A stretch of 64,000 nucleotides of DNA, taken from NCBI RefSeq assembly GCF_000144625.1, contig NC_014376.1:3100001-3164000 (forward strand), read 5' to 3'. The notes under the pieces were generated by a model. The model was not told the DNA's origin. It saw only the letters and a program-made list of their open reading frames with translations, and ran no database searches. Both the position numbers and the translations under genes were made by a program. The stretch's first letter is position 1. The number at the start of each line of letters is the position of its first letter. Below, piece after piece: positions 16,601-24,843 of the stretch. The DNA comes from [Clostridium] saccharolyticum WM1 (GTDB lineage: Bacteria; Bacillota; Clostridia; Lachnospirales; Lachnospiraceae).

Positions 16601-16796
16601 AAAACCAAATATACTTTATAAAGTACGAATCATTGATTATTTATATTATGGAGGTGATAATTATAATTTTAATATTATAAATGCAAGACAATTATCTGGT
16701 GATAATATATGCGATATAATAAGTGATAATATACCGTCTAAAATTAATGTCCAAATTGATAATAGAATAACTTTTACTAATTTTTCCAACTTATAA
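13671..16796 (+). CDS. Chimeric Asp-box propeller / LamG / transmembrane / 5'-nucleotidase protein
   Basis: About 1,041 residues from an ATG at 13671 (GGAAAGGA ahead; an upstream start at 13638 is possible). Residues ~1-290 hold five Asp-box repeats such as 'SKDGIHW', 'SPDGINW', 'SSDGLNW', 'STDGTNW' and 'SKDGINW', indicating a sialidase-like beta propeller. Residues ~300-510 are LamG/ConA-like. One membrane segment follows near 515-540. Then a metallophosphatase ('SDLHGR', 'GNHEFDWG', 'GGHSHNEM') and a 5'-nucleotidase C-terminal domain ('YNNGGLRDNIP') reach the end. There is no signal peptide, so which half lies outside is unclear. Codon use is strongly AT-biased, unlike the neighbours; it is the only intact gene of the island. 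Confidence 0.82.
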   Translation, partial: TMDSNILKWIDNYEIDNSSKMSSSILFKDTLYCFCRYMGNLKYFYSKDGIHWTKSALGTYTDLTSTSIVFNDKLYFFHPGDVYGISSLWYTISPDGINWSQDKKIEQVEIIWKLAASVFNGRLYLFFNKYLSENELWYTSSSDGLNWEVPRIIKSNLTSPTTSLIFNNTMYCFYSNQTGFSCCYSTDGTNWAERQIKESSAQIKKAIIFNNILYLFYEKYTDNISKLFYITSKDGINWDSEEIISENFQYSFSFDMTVFQNRIYCFKDINTVLYCTTLETVERPFNVVENVDEYTLNNELDHLKDNIFAYFPLKNDCIDYSATKMETKSSPYVKYTPGRLQNGNAADFTADQSFIRIIMPQYYYVTDYAISCWINISRSMSKTIGTIIGDLLIDMNNGHLTLNFNYCDKDKVKKAIFQSKKSLSIDTWYHIIITYNHPTKKLVFYIDGEIDSVHDLSMILSDNMSIILPITETIGGNAFKGYISDVIIFTSYLNPLAAKFLLSFITDENYTNIIGKKRFALFTILIFALVAEVIVSVIMYSQLPDDPVIPPSTITPIDIIGISDLHGRLESTDDKPVTAVMAASIKKIYSENPNRSLVLGVGDLYTGTPLSLYNYGEIVMQAMNSIKMEATALGNHEFDWGLTNIINKRAGEQYYLCANLLTKSGETIQNIVPYKIVEKDGIKIAIIGAITQRLIELMPQVKNDYKVDKIAINVNNCAKLAKTNGANIVIAVIHEGTKDKLVGDLITTLTELENVDFVLGGHSHNEMIITPLSSVKRAFISEENGKSFIHLRILYDKKNKSIFDHNGYLFKNKYYDPSSQSDAEVKRIVSNGRQKPEVSKYYSPYLSNCITELLIPKHSPALESTAGDFVTDLIRTYDHQTIDFAFYNNGGLRDNIPTGNVCKANIYYLVPFNNYVMEGEITKDSIKIALEFAASFNHLDEIKKYGLQISGLKVKYDFSKPIGQRVIKLSDLNNYELKPNILYKVRIIDYLYYGGDNYNFNIINARQLSGDNICDIISDNIPSKINVQIDNRITFTNFSNL

Positions 16797-16810
16797 AGAG
16801 ATAATTAATC

Positions 16811-16838
16811 AGGTCCATCCATTTTAAGGGGTGGACCT
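16811..16838 (+). terminator. Hairpin after the giant gene
   Basis: AGGTCCATCC and GGGGTGGACCT pair 15 bp after the stop codon. No U-tract follows, so termination is likely weak or factor-aided. Confidence 0.4.
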
Positions 16839-16931
16839 AAATCAGATTCTACAGTAATGGCATTTCTAAATACGAAGACGTGTTTGTATCTGGAAGTGAA
16901 AGGAACAGAAGGATGCCACCAATCCAATAAA

Positions 16932-17007
16932 ACTCCTATGTATGGAAAATAACTGAGTATAAAACTGTTACTCCTATGTATGGAAAATAACTGAGTATAA
17001 AACTGTT
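16932..17007. repeat. Two tandem 38-bp copies near the island end
   Basis: The unit beginning ACTCCTATGTATGGAAAATA occurs twice back to back (16932-16969 and 16970-17007) without visible differences, 51 bp from the attachment repeat. It could be a recent slippage product or integrase arm sites. Confidence 0.85.
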
Positions 17008-17057
17008 TTTGAGGTCGTCAAGTAAAACTCCTTTTAACTCTCTCAAAAATGATTTGT

Positions 17058-17076
17058 AGTTATTCAGAAATTAAAA
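17058..17076. repeat. Island boundary repeat (spoIID copy)
   Basis: Same 19-bp sequence as 12924-12942. On the minus strand it codes for the last five codons and stop of spoIID. Confidence 0.85.
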
Positions 17077-17980
17077 CAATATTTTTATAAAAATTAGGGA
17101 GAATTTGTTCCGCCGTCCATCCTTCCTCTGCTTCGCATTTGGCCCCATACTGGCTCATGCCGTATCCGTGCCCGATCCCCTGGCAGATCACCCGGATTCC
17201 CCCTTCATATTCCTCAAATCCATAAGCTGAGGATGGAAGTCCAAGGGCACGCTGGATCTCTTCTCCCGTATAGACCCTTGTGCCTATCTGGATCTGGCCC
17301 ACATAACCGCCCTCATCCCGCAGAATGATCTGAATGCTTCCTGGAACCTGATCCGCCTTTACAGGCACGTCCCCGGAGATCTGATTGATCTTTTCCGCAA
17401 AATCCTCCTTTTTGTAAGATATTACGGTAAGAAAGCCTTCCACTTCTACATCCCTGGGGCAGGCAACCGGCTGTAAATAGGAATGGTTTTCATCCCCGGT
17501 TCTGGTCTTACCAGTACTGGCCCGATGGAACAAGGGATCAATCAGCTTACCGTCATACATCATGACCATTTTAGACGTGGACCGGACCGCTTCCTCTACC
17601 GCCTGATAGCTGGCCACAAAGGCTTCGCTTCCCCACAGTTTTTCCATCTGACGCTCCTCCAGATACTCCATGTGAAGCTCTGATTCCTTCACTTCATTCT
17701 GCCCGTTCATTTTTCCGTATATGTATGTCCTTGCAATGATTGCCTGGGCCCTCAATGCCTCTTTCCCATAGTCGGCCGGCATCTGCTTTGCCACCACGCC
17801 AGGCAGGTATTCTTCCACATCCATATAAGATTCCCCATTTTTCCGGTCCAGGATGATCTTCTTTCCGCTGGAGATGATAGGGATCTCTTTCCTCTCCTCT
17901 ATTTTTCCCGTCCATGCAAGAGTGATTATATATGGAAACAACAGTGCAAGAATACACGCCATAACCGTCTTTTTTATCAT
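17060..17980 (-). CDS. spoIID: Stage II sporulation protein D
   Basis: A 306-residue lytic transglycosylase anchored by an N-terminal membrane segment (residues 4-24). It degrades septal peptidoglycan during engulfment with SpoIIP and SpoIIM in the mother cell. Family marks are 'DVEEYLPGVVAKQMPADYG' followed by 'KEALRAQAIIARTY' with the catalytic-region Glu, 'HRASTGKTRT' and the C-terminal 'GIGHGYGMSQYGA'. The ATG at 17980 has AAGGA upstream. The gene's last codons form one attachment repeat of the adjoining island, yet the frame remains intact. Confidence 0.93.
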   Translation of the reverse strand: MIKKTVMACILALLFPYIITLAWTGKIEERKEIPIISSGKKIILDRKNGESYMDVEEYLPGVVAKQMPADYGKEALRAQAIIARTYIYGKMNGQNEVKESELHMEYLEERQMEKLWGSEAFVASYQAVEEAVRSTSKMVMMYDGKLIDPLFHRASTGKTRTGDENHSYLQPVACPRDVEVEGFLTVISYKKEDFAEKINQISGDVPVKADQVPGSIQIILRDEGGYVGQIQIGTRVYTGEEIQRALGLPSSAYGFEEYEGGIRVICQGIGHGYGMSQYGAKCEAEEGWTAEQILPNFYKNIVLISE

Positions 17981-18071
17981 TCTGAATCACCGTCCTTACT
18001 TTTTTTGCTGCTCACGGGTTTGCTTCCCTGACTGAAACCCTTATTCCAGAAAACCCTTGTTCAATATATGC

Positions 18072-18107
18072 AAAAAAACGTCCCGGAATCACTTCCGGAA
18101 CGTTTTT
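18072..18107 (-). terminator. Terminator of ileS-glgP
   Basis: Near-perfect hairpin (ACGTCCCGGAA / TTCCGGAACGT) with A and T runs at its ends, 6 bp past the glgP stop. Confidence 0.85.
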
Positions 18108-18113
18108 ACAAAT

Positions 18114-20579
18114 CTATGCCTCTTCCTCCAGCTCCACCTTCACCTTTTCCAGGTGCCAGATGTCCTTTACATATTCCTCAATGGTACGGTCTGAGGTAAA
18201 TTTGCCGCTGGAGGCCACATTTAAAATAGCTGCTTTTGCCCACCATGCTTCATCCCGGTACGCCTGATCCACCCGGCGCTGGGCTTCTGCATAAGATGGT
18301 AAATCCCTTAATATAAAGTAAGTATCCGCCCGGTCACTGCTCTTGGTATTTAATAAGGAGTTATAAATATCCCGGAACAGCTCCGGATCCTGGGGAGAAT
18401 AATAGCCGTTAATAAGCTGCATCAGTACCCTGCGGATCTCAAAGTTGTTGTTGAAGATTTCCATCGGATTATACCCGCCCTCGTTTTCGTAACGGATCAC
18501 CTCATCGGAAGACATGCCAAAGATAAAGGCATTCTCTGCTCCCACTTCCTCTACAATTTCCACATTGGCTCCATCCATGGTTCCCAGGGTCAGAGCGCCG
18601 TTTAACATAAATTTCATATTTCCCGTACCAGAGGCCTCCTTGCTGGCCGTGGATATCTGTTCGCTGACATCTGCCGCTGCAAAAATGATTTCCGCATTGG
18701 ATACCTTGTAATCCTCAATGAAAACCACCTTAATCTTGCCTCCTATGCTTCTGTCATTATTAATAACATCAGCCACCGCATTGATCAGTTTAATGGTCAG
18801 CTTTGCACGCTTATATCCTGCCGCTGCCTTTGCACCAAACAAAAAGGTTCTGGGCACCATGTCAAGGTTAGGGTTATCCTTCAGTTGATTGTACAAATAC
18901 ATCACGTGCAGGATGTTCATTAACTGCCGCTTATATTCATGGAGACGCTTTACCTGCACATCAAACATGGATCTGGGATCCAGCTCAATGCCGTTATGCT
19001 CTTTCACATAGTCTGCCAGACGTACCTTATTCTGGTATTTAATGTCCATAAATTCCTGTCTGCACCTGGGATCTTCTGCATAAATTGCCAGACGGTGTAT
19101 ATGGGGCAGATTGGTGATCCAGTCGCTGCCGATCTTTTTCGTAACCCATTGGGCTAATAGCGGATTTCCATGAAGAAGGAATCGTCTCTGGGTGATGCCA
19201 TTGGTCTTGTTGTTGAATTTTTCCGGCATCATCTGATAGAAATCTTTTAATTCCTGATTTTTTAAAATCTCTGTGTGAAGCCTGGCAACGCCGTTTACGG
19301 AAAAGCCTCCTAAAATTGCCAGATTGGCCATGCGGACCTGACCATCGTAAACGATGGACATTTTGCGCAGCTTATCCTGGTTGCCCGGGTACATTTCCGT
19401 GATTTTTTGCTGAAATCTCCGGTTAATTTCTTCCACAATCTGGTAGATTCTGGGAAGCAGCCTGGAAAACAGCTCAATCGGCCACTTTTCCAATGCCTCT
19501 GACATAATGGTATGGTTCGTATAGGCACAGGTTTTGGTGGTGATCTCCCATGCTTCATCCCAGCTTAAGCCGTAATCATCAAGTAGGATTCGCATAAGCT
19601 CCGGGACTGCTACGGTTGGATGAGTGTCATTTAGCTGGAATACTGTTTTTTCGTAGAATTTATGTATGTCGTCATGCTTTTCCATGTACTTCATAACCGC
19701 TCTCTGTACGCTTGCGGAAATAAAGAAGTACTGCTGTTTCAAACGGAGCTCTTTTCCTGCATAGTGGTTGTCATTGGGATAAAGGACCTCTACAATGGTT
19801 TTAGCCAGGTTTTCCTGTTCCACAGCCTTCTGGTAGTCTCCTCTGTCAAAGGAATCCAGGCTGAAGGTATTGATTGCCTGGGCATCCCAGATCCTTAAGG
19901 TATTCACCACATTGTTTCCATATCCCACGATGGGCATATCGTAGGGAACAGCAAGGACGGACTGGTATCCTTCCTGAACAAACCGTTCCTTTCCATTTTC
20001 CCATACCGTATTCACATATCCGCCGAATTTAACCTCTGTGGCATATTCTGCACGGCGAAGCTCAAAGGGATAACCGTTCTTCAGCCAGTCGTCAGGCACT
20101 TCTAACTGATATCCGCCTTCAATTTTCTGTTTGAACATGCCGTAGCGGTAACGGATTCCGCATCCATAAGCCGGATAGCCAAGGGTTGCCAGGGAATCCA
20201 GGAAGCAGGCCGCAAGACGGCCCAGCCCCCCGTTTCCAAGAGCCGGGTCCGGCTCCTGGTCCTCGATGACGTTTAAGTCAAAGCCCAGTTCTTCAAGGAT
20301 TTCCTTTACTTCCGGCTGAGCCATAATGCTTATAATGTTATTGCCAAGGGCACGGCCCATGAGGAATTCCATGGAAAGATAATACAGGGTCTTTACATCC
20401 TGCTTCTCGTACTCCTTATGGGTTGCGATCCATTCGTCTATGATAACATCCTTTACCGCATAGGCTACTGCCTGGTACATCTGTTCCGGAGTGGCTTCAT
20501 CAACCGTCTTCCGGAACACATTCTTCATATTAAACAGAACACTTTTCTTAAAGGTCTCCTTATCAAATCCCATACTCAT
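18114..20579 (-). CDS. glgP: Glycogen/alpha-glucan phosphorylase
   Basis: An 821-residue GT35 phosphorylase that releases glucose-1-phosphate from alpha-1,4-glucans. Landmarks are 'YYLSMEFLMGRALGNN' near residue 45, 'DPALGNGGLGRLAACFLDSL' near residue 110, and the pyridoxal-phosphate site 'EASGTGNMKFMLNGALTLG' near residue 650. Full length for the family. It starts 21 bp after ileS, so it likely shares the ileS transcript, an unusual pairing with a T-box-controlled synthetase gene. Confidence 0.96.
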   Translation of the reverse strand: MSMGFDKETFKKSVLFNMKNVFRKTVDEATPEQMYQAVAYAVKDVIIDEWIATHKEYEKQDVKTLYYLSMEFLMGRALGNNIISIMAQPEVKEILEELGFDLNVIEDQEPDPALGNGGLGRLAACFLDSLATLGYPAYGCGIRYRYGMFKQKIEGGYQLEVPDDWLKNGYPFELRRAEYATEVKFGGYVNTVWENGKERFVQEGYQSVLAVPYDMPIVGYGNNVVNTLRIWDAQAINTFSLDSFDRGDYQKAVEQENLAKTIVEVLYPNDNHYAGKELRLKQQYFFISASVQRAVMKYMEKHDDIHKFYEKTVFQLNDTHPTVAVPELMRILLDDYGLSWDEAWEITTKTCAYTNHTIMSEALEKWPIELFSRLLPRIYQIVEEINRRFQQKITEMYPGNQDKLRKMSIVYDGQVRMANLAILGGFSVNGVARLHTEILKNQELKDFYQMMPEKFNNKTNGITQRRFLLHGNPLLAQWVTKKIGSDWITNLPHIHRLAIYAEDPRCRQEFMDIKYQNKVRLADYVKEHNGIELDPRSMFDVQVKRLHEYKRQLMNILHVMYLYNQLKDNPNLDMVPRTFLFGAKAAAGYKRAKLTIKLINAVADVINNDRSIGGKIKVVFIEDYKVSNAEIIFAAADVSEQISTASKEASGTGNMKFMLNGALTLGTMDGANVEIVEEVGAENAFIFGMSSDEVIRYENEGGYNPMEIFNNNFEIRRVLMQLINGYYSPQDPELFRDIYNSLLNTKSSDRADTYFILRDLPSYAEAQRRVDQAYRDEAWWAKAAILNVASSGKFTSDRTIEEYVKDIWHLEKVKVELEEEA

Positions 20580-20600
20580 TCTACCAAGCCTCCTAACCGA

Positions 20601-23600
20601 TTACTGAAACTTCTCCACACCCAATGTTACATTTTCGCCGTTAATGTTCCATTCTTTTACATAACCGGCCAGCGTTTCAAGGATAATGTCTTCCGCAAGT
20701 ACCTCACGTTTCACTTCTTCCTCATGGATCTTTAATATACCGGCAATTTTATCATTGCCCTTGCTGTATACTGCAATATGATCCGTTACCTCAAAACCTG
20801 CTTCCTTACGCATGGTCTGGATCTTGCTGATCAGCTCGCGCACAAAGCCCTCTGCCAAAAGCTCGGGTGTGAGATTGGTATCTAAAACAACGGTGATGGC
20901 ATTGTCTCCCTCAGATACATAACCCTCCGTCTGAGCCGTATCAATAAGAAGGTCATCCCTGGTGAGTACGACTTCGGTATCGCCGAATAGGAAGGTGAGG
21001 GCGCCAGTTTCATTTAAGGTGTCCATGGCTTCATTGCCGTTGATCTCTGAAAGTGCCTTTTTAATATCTCCCAGCTGCTTGCCGTATTTCGGTCCGACGG
21101 TTTTTAACTGGGGCTTAAAGCTATAGGAGGTGAAATCCCTTATATCATCAGTAAATACTACCTTTTTCACATTCAGCTCTTCCTCAATGATCTCCTGGTA
21201 AAATACAGGGAGGGCGTGAGGTGCTTTTACAAACATCTGGCCAATAGGCTGGCGGTTCTTTACATTCGCCGTATTTCTGGCGGCCCTGCCCATGACGACG
21301 ATTTTCAGCACTTCATCCATATCCGTTTCCAGCTGCCTGTCAATATAGGCCTGGTTTGCAGCAGGATAATCACACAAATGGATGCTCTCCGGCGCTGACT
21401 GGTCCACACTGCATACCATGTTCTGATAGATCTCCTCAGTCATAAAGGGGATGAGGGGAGCCGCTGTCTTGCTTACGGTAATAAGGGCCGTGTAAAGGGT
21501 CATATAGGCATTGATCTTATCCTGCTCCATCCCCTTTGCCCAGAAGCGTTCCCTGCTTCTGCGGACATACCAGTTGCTCATATCATCGACAAATTCCTGA
21601 AGGGCTCTTGCTGCCTCCGGAATCTGATAGCCGTTCAGGCATGCATCCACTTCTCCTACCAGAGTATTCAGCTTGGATAAAAGCCATTTGTCCATGACGG
21701 GAAGTTTTTCGTATTCCAGGCTGTATTTTGTAGGGTCAAATTCATCAATATTCGCGTAGAGCACAAAGAATGCATAGGTATTCCAAAGGGTGCCCATAAA
21801 TTTGCGCTGGCCTTCCATGACCGCTTTCCCATGGAAACGGTTTGGAAGCCAAGGGGCACTGTTTACGTAGAAATACCAGCGGATGGCATCGGCTCCGTAG
21901 GTTTCCAGTGCATCAAAGGGATCTACGGCATTTCCCTTTGATTTACTCATCTTCTGCCCGTTCTCATCCTGGACATGCCCCAGAACGATTACATTTTTAT
22001 AAGGGGCCTTGTTGAAAATCAGGGTGGAAATTGCAAGGAGAGAATAAAACCAGCCTCTTGTCTGGTCCACGGCCTCTGAAATAAAGTCAGCCGGGAACTG
22101 TTTCTCAAACAGTTCTTTGTTTTCAAAAGGATAATGGTGCTGGGCAAACGGCATGGAACCGGAATCAAACCAGCAGTCGATCACCTCCGGCACCCTTTTC
22201 ATCTGCTTCCCGCACTTTTCACAAGTAATTGTCACTGTGTCAATATAGGGACGGTGAAGCTCAATGTCTTCCGGGCAGTTGGGTGACATTGCCTTTAATT
22301 CATCAATGCTTCCTATGGAGTGCTGATGACCGCACTGGCATTCCCACACATTCAGGGGTGTACCCCAGTAACGGTTTCTGCTGATGCCCCAGTCCTGGAC
22401 ATTTTCCAGCCAGTCGCCGAAACGTCCTTTTCCAATGCTTTCGGGGATCCAGTTGATGGTATTGTTGTTACGGATCAAGTCTTCCTTTACGTCCGTCATC
22501 TTAATGAACCAGGACTCTCTTGCATAATAGATCAGCGGAGTATCGCATCTCCAGCAGTGGGGATAACTGTGTTCAAATAAAGGCGCAGAGAATAAAAGAC
22601 CCCTTTCCTTTAAATCCTTTAAAATCATTGGATCCGCTTTTTTGCAGAAGACGCCTGCCCATTTGGTTTCCTCTGTCATCTCGCCAGCCGCATTGACCAG
22701 CTGCACAAAGGGAAGATCATATTTTCTTCCCACCTTGGAGTCATCCTCACCAAAGGCCGGGGCAATGTGTACTACGCCGGTACCGTCAGTCAGGGTGACA
22801 TAATGGTCACATGTCACATAATGTGCTTTCTTATTTGGTTTAACAAAATCAAATAAAGGCTCGTATTCTTTATACTCTAAATCCTTTCCCTGATATCGTT
22901 CTAAAACCGTGTACTCCCCTTCCAGAACCTTTTCGCAGAGAGCCTCTGCCAGATAATAGGTATGGTCTCCATTTTGTACCTTCACATAGGTCTCATCCGG
23001 ATTCACACAAAGGCCCACGTTGGAGGGAAGGGTCCAGGGAGTTGTGGTCCAAGCCAGTATATAGGCTTCCTCTCCCTTTACCTTGAACCGGACAATGGCG
23101 GAATGTTCTTTTACATCCTTATATCCCTGAGCGACCTCATGGCTGGATAAAGGAGTTCCGCAGCGGGGACAGTAGGGAACGATTTTAAACCCTTTGTACA
23201 AAAGACCTCTTTCCCAGATCTGCTTTAATGCCCACCACTCGGATTCAATAAAATTATTTTCATAGGTCACATATGGGTCATCCATATCAGCCCAAAAGCC
23301 GACGGTTTTTGAAAAATCCTCCCACATGCCTTTGTATTTCCAAACACTTTCCTTGCAATACTTGATAAATGGCTCCAGGCCATATTCCTCGATCTGTTCC
23401 TTTCCGTCAAGGCCCAGCATTTTTTCCACTTCCAGCTCCACCGGAAGTCCGTGGGTATCCCAGCCTGCTTTACGGGGAACGTCATAACCCTTCATGGTAC
23501 GGTATCTTGGGATCATATCCTTGATGACCCTGGTCAGTACGTGCCCGATATGGGGTTTCCCATTGGCCGTGGGCGGACCGTCATAAAACGTATAGGTTTC

Positions 23601-23714
23601 TGCCTCCCTGCGGTTTTCCATGCTCTTTTTAAAAATCTGATGATCTTCCCAGAACGTTTCAACCTCTTTTTCTCGTGCTACAAAATTCAAGTCTGTAGGG
23701 ACTTTCTTGTACAT
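20601..23714 (-). CDS. ileS: Isoleucyl-tRNA synthetase
   Basis: A 1,037-residue class I synthetase that charges tRNA-Ile and edits valine. It has the HIGH motif 'PPTANGKPHIGHVLTR' near residue 48, 'AWTTTPWTLPSN' in the editing domain, and 'GQKMSKSKGNAVDP' near residue 592. The C-terminal region is the long form typical of type 2 (eukaryote-like) IleRS. AGGTGG-like ribosome site AATGGAGGTCG is upstream. Controlled by the T-box leader at 23743-24019. Confidence 0.96.
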   Translation of the reverse strand: MYKKVPTDLNFVAREKEVETFWEDHQIFKKSMENRREAETYTFYDGPPTANGKPHIGHVLTRVIKDMIPRYRTMKGYDVPRKAGWDTHGLPVELEVEKMLGLDGKEQIEEYGLEPFIKYCKESVWKYKGMWEDFSKTVGFWADMDDPYVTYENNFIESEWWALKQIWERGLLYKGFKIVPYCPRCGTPLSSHEVAQGYKDVKEHSAIVRFKVKGEEAYILAWTTTPWTLPSNVGLCVNPDETYVKVQNGDHTYYLAEALCEKVLEGEYTVLERYQGKDLEYKEYEPLFDFVKPNKKAHYVTCDHYVTLTDGTGVVHIAPAFGEDDSKVGRKYDLPFVQLVNAAGEMTEETKWAGVFCKKADPMILKDLKERGLLFSAPLFEHSYPHCWRCDTPLIYYARESWFIKMTDVKEDLIRNNNTINWIPESIGKGRFGDWLENVQDWGISRNRYWGTPLNVWECQCGHQHSIGSIDELKAMSPNCPEDIELHRPYIDTVTITCEKCGKQMKRVPEVIDCWFDSGSMPFAQHHYPFENKELFEKQFPADFISEAVDQTRGWFYSLLAISTLIFNKAPYKNVIVLGHVQDENGQKMSKSKGNAVDPFDALETYGADAIRWYFYVNSAPWLPNRFHGKAVMEGQRKFMGTLWNTYAFFVLYANIDEFDPTKYSLEYEKLPVMDKWLLSKLNTLVGEVDACLNGYQIPEAARALQEFVDDMSNWYVRRSRERFWAKGMEQDKINAYMTLYTALITVSKTAAPLIPFMTEEIYQNMVCSVDQSAPESIHLCDYPAANQAYIDRQLETDMDEVLKIVVMGRAARNTANVKNRQPIGQMFVKAPHALPVFYQEIIEEELNVKKVVFTDDIRDFTSYSFKPQLKTVGPKYGKQLGDIKKALSEINGNEAMDTLNETGALTFLFGDTEVVLTRDDLLIDTAQTEGYVSEGDNAITVVLDTNLTPELLAEGFVRELISKIQTMRKEAGFEVTDHIAVYSKGNDKIAGILKIHEEEVKREVLAEDIILETLAGYVKEWNINGENVTLGVEKFQ

Positions 23715-23742
23715 CTTTAGCGACCTCCATTTCTACATATAT

Positions 23743-24019
23743 AAAAAAAGCCCTCATCCCGTAATCAGGACGAAAGCCTCACTATATCTCCGTTAAACCA
23801 CCTATTACCGCATACCAGCATATGCTTTCCCTTAACGCGGAAACTACGTCCTGACCTACTGCCAACGCTTTCAGCCGGAAACTCCGGAGTGATATTCGAA
23901 CCCATGCTACTTTCGCCAGGCTTCCACCATCCCCGGCTCTCTTTGGATTTCTCATGGTTCTACTGTCTCCATCAAAGTTTTTCTTCTTATTATGATATGG
24001 TCCTACTATTTATTCTGTA
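23743..24019 (-). ncRNA. T-box leader (Ile specifier) of ileS
   Basis: The leader has stem I with an AGAGAG segment and 'GGGATGGTGGAAGCCTGG', a specifier region with ATC (Ile) at 23891-23893 inside 'CGAATATCACTCCGG', the T-box AGGTGGTTTAACG at 23791-23803, and a terminator helix followed by seven T's (23743-23749). Uncharged tRNA-Ile should favour the antiterminator and switch on ileS and glgP. Confidence 0.9.
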
Positions 24020-24026
24020 TTTTCTA

Positions 24027-24055
24027 ATTATAGGGATTCAGAAAAGAAATGTCAA
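24027..24055 (-). promoter_or_regulatory. Consensus sigma-A promoter of the T-box/ileS transcript
   Basis: TTGACA (24050-24055), 17-bp spacer, TATAAT (24027-24032): a full consensus match. Confidence 0.9.
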
Positions 24056-24079
24056 GGCTAATTTGATTTTCATACCAAA

Positions 24080-24607
24080 GCCAAAAGGGCACAAAGGTGA
24101 ACGGGTACCGAATCATTTTCAATCCGATACCCGTTCTACATGCTTTCATCCATTGGTTCTTAATTACCTCTCTAGTTCCGTTTCTTACTTCTTGTTCTCC
24201 GGATGCTCTATATGAATTTTTCCCGTTACCTTTCGCCTAAAACCATCTACAGTCCGAATCTCTGCATCGTTGTTCCATTCTACTATATTGTTATCCAGCT
24301 ACCAAATAAAAAATTCAACCCGGTCGAATCAAAATTAACCATCCGATGAATATTTCTCTGCAGTTATAACGAATGATAGGCATATAAGAGATTGGTAGAT
24401 TTTTATTCCGGCTTTATCCATGCTTTCGTATGGATCCATCGCCCTTTTCGGTTTTCTGCTAAGGTTAAACGGCTTTGCCTTTTGTCTGAACTTATAAATT
24501 AACGGTTCAGACGAAACTTATGTTTTCGGTGGAATCAACCTCCTTTTCCCTGACATCCTCCGAAATAAATTTGGATATCGGATTCGATATTTTTTTCTTT
24601 TGTTTAT
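24080..24607 (-). ncRNA. Candidate large structured non-coding RNA
   Basis: A half-kilobase with no convincing gene but its own promoter and many helices. These are 24575-24580/24585-24590 (ATATCG/CGATAT), 24484-24491/24505-24512 (GTCTGAAC/GTTCAGAC), 24471-24479 (GGC-3-GCC), 24416-24421/24430-24435 (ATCCAT/ATGGAT), 24299-24305/24392-24398 (CTACCAA/TTGGTAG, long range), 24313-24319/24323-24329, and a large hairpin at 24099-24136. Minus-strand loops are rich in A (GAAA, CAAAG), which favours that strand as the RNA. CTTTTG near the 3' end can pair with CAAAAG near the 5' end. The class is unknown to me. Confidence 0.55.
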
Positions 24608-24613
24608 GGCTTT

Positions 24614-24642
24614 ATTATATACCATCCCTCTTTGTTTTGCAA
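24614..24642 (-). promoter_or_regulatory. Promoter of the candidate structured RNA
   Basis: TTGCAA (24637-24642), 17-bp spacer, TATAAT (24614-24619), reading into the helix-rich region. No coding frame follows. Confidence 0.65.
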
Positions 24643-24777
24643 GACTTTTTTTATAAATTTTGCAAATTAATTATTAACTTTCTAATTGTATTAAATTATT
24701 TAGATTATTCGATTATTTAAAATTATTTATTTGATTTTTTCAGCTTCATTAACATTGTTACTTTTTTGTCAATTCCA

Positions 24778-24805
24778 TTGTTTTTTTGTAAACTTATGGT
24801 ATAAT
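24778..24805 (+). promoter_or_regulatory. Promoter of pncB
   Basis: TTGTTT (24778-24783), 16-bp spacer, TATAAT (24800-24805), 38 bp ahead of the ATG. Confidence 0.65.
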
Positions 24806-24843
24806 GTGCGAAAAGGTTTAGTAAAAGAAAAAGGAGAACAGCT

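Larger units (their letters stand above)
12943..17057. mobile_element. AT-rich island inserted at the 3' end of spoIID
   Basis: The segment between the 19-bp repeats is far richer in AT than its surroundings. It holds a broken tyrosine integrase next to one end, IS256-like transposase debris, one giant gene and a 38-bp tandem duplication. It separates spoIID from spoIIQ, which are normally neighbours. The target gene keeps its coding end because the repeat rebuilds it, the usual tactic of tyrosine integrases. Confidence 0.8.

Noticed and set aside
24163..24290. Minus-strand frame with 'VEWNNDAEIRTVDGFRRKVT' as a gene fragment
   Set aside because: It is short, ends in stops at both sides, has no ribosome site and matches no family I know; the helices and promoter fit an RNA better, though a relic gene is not excluded.
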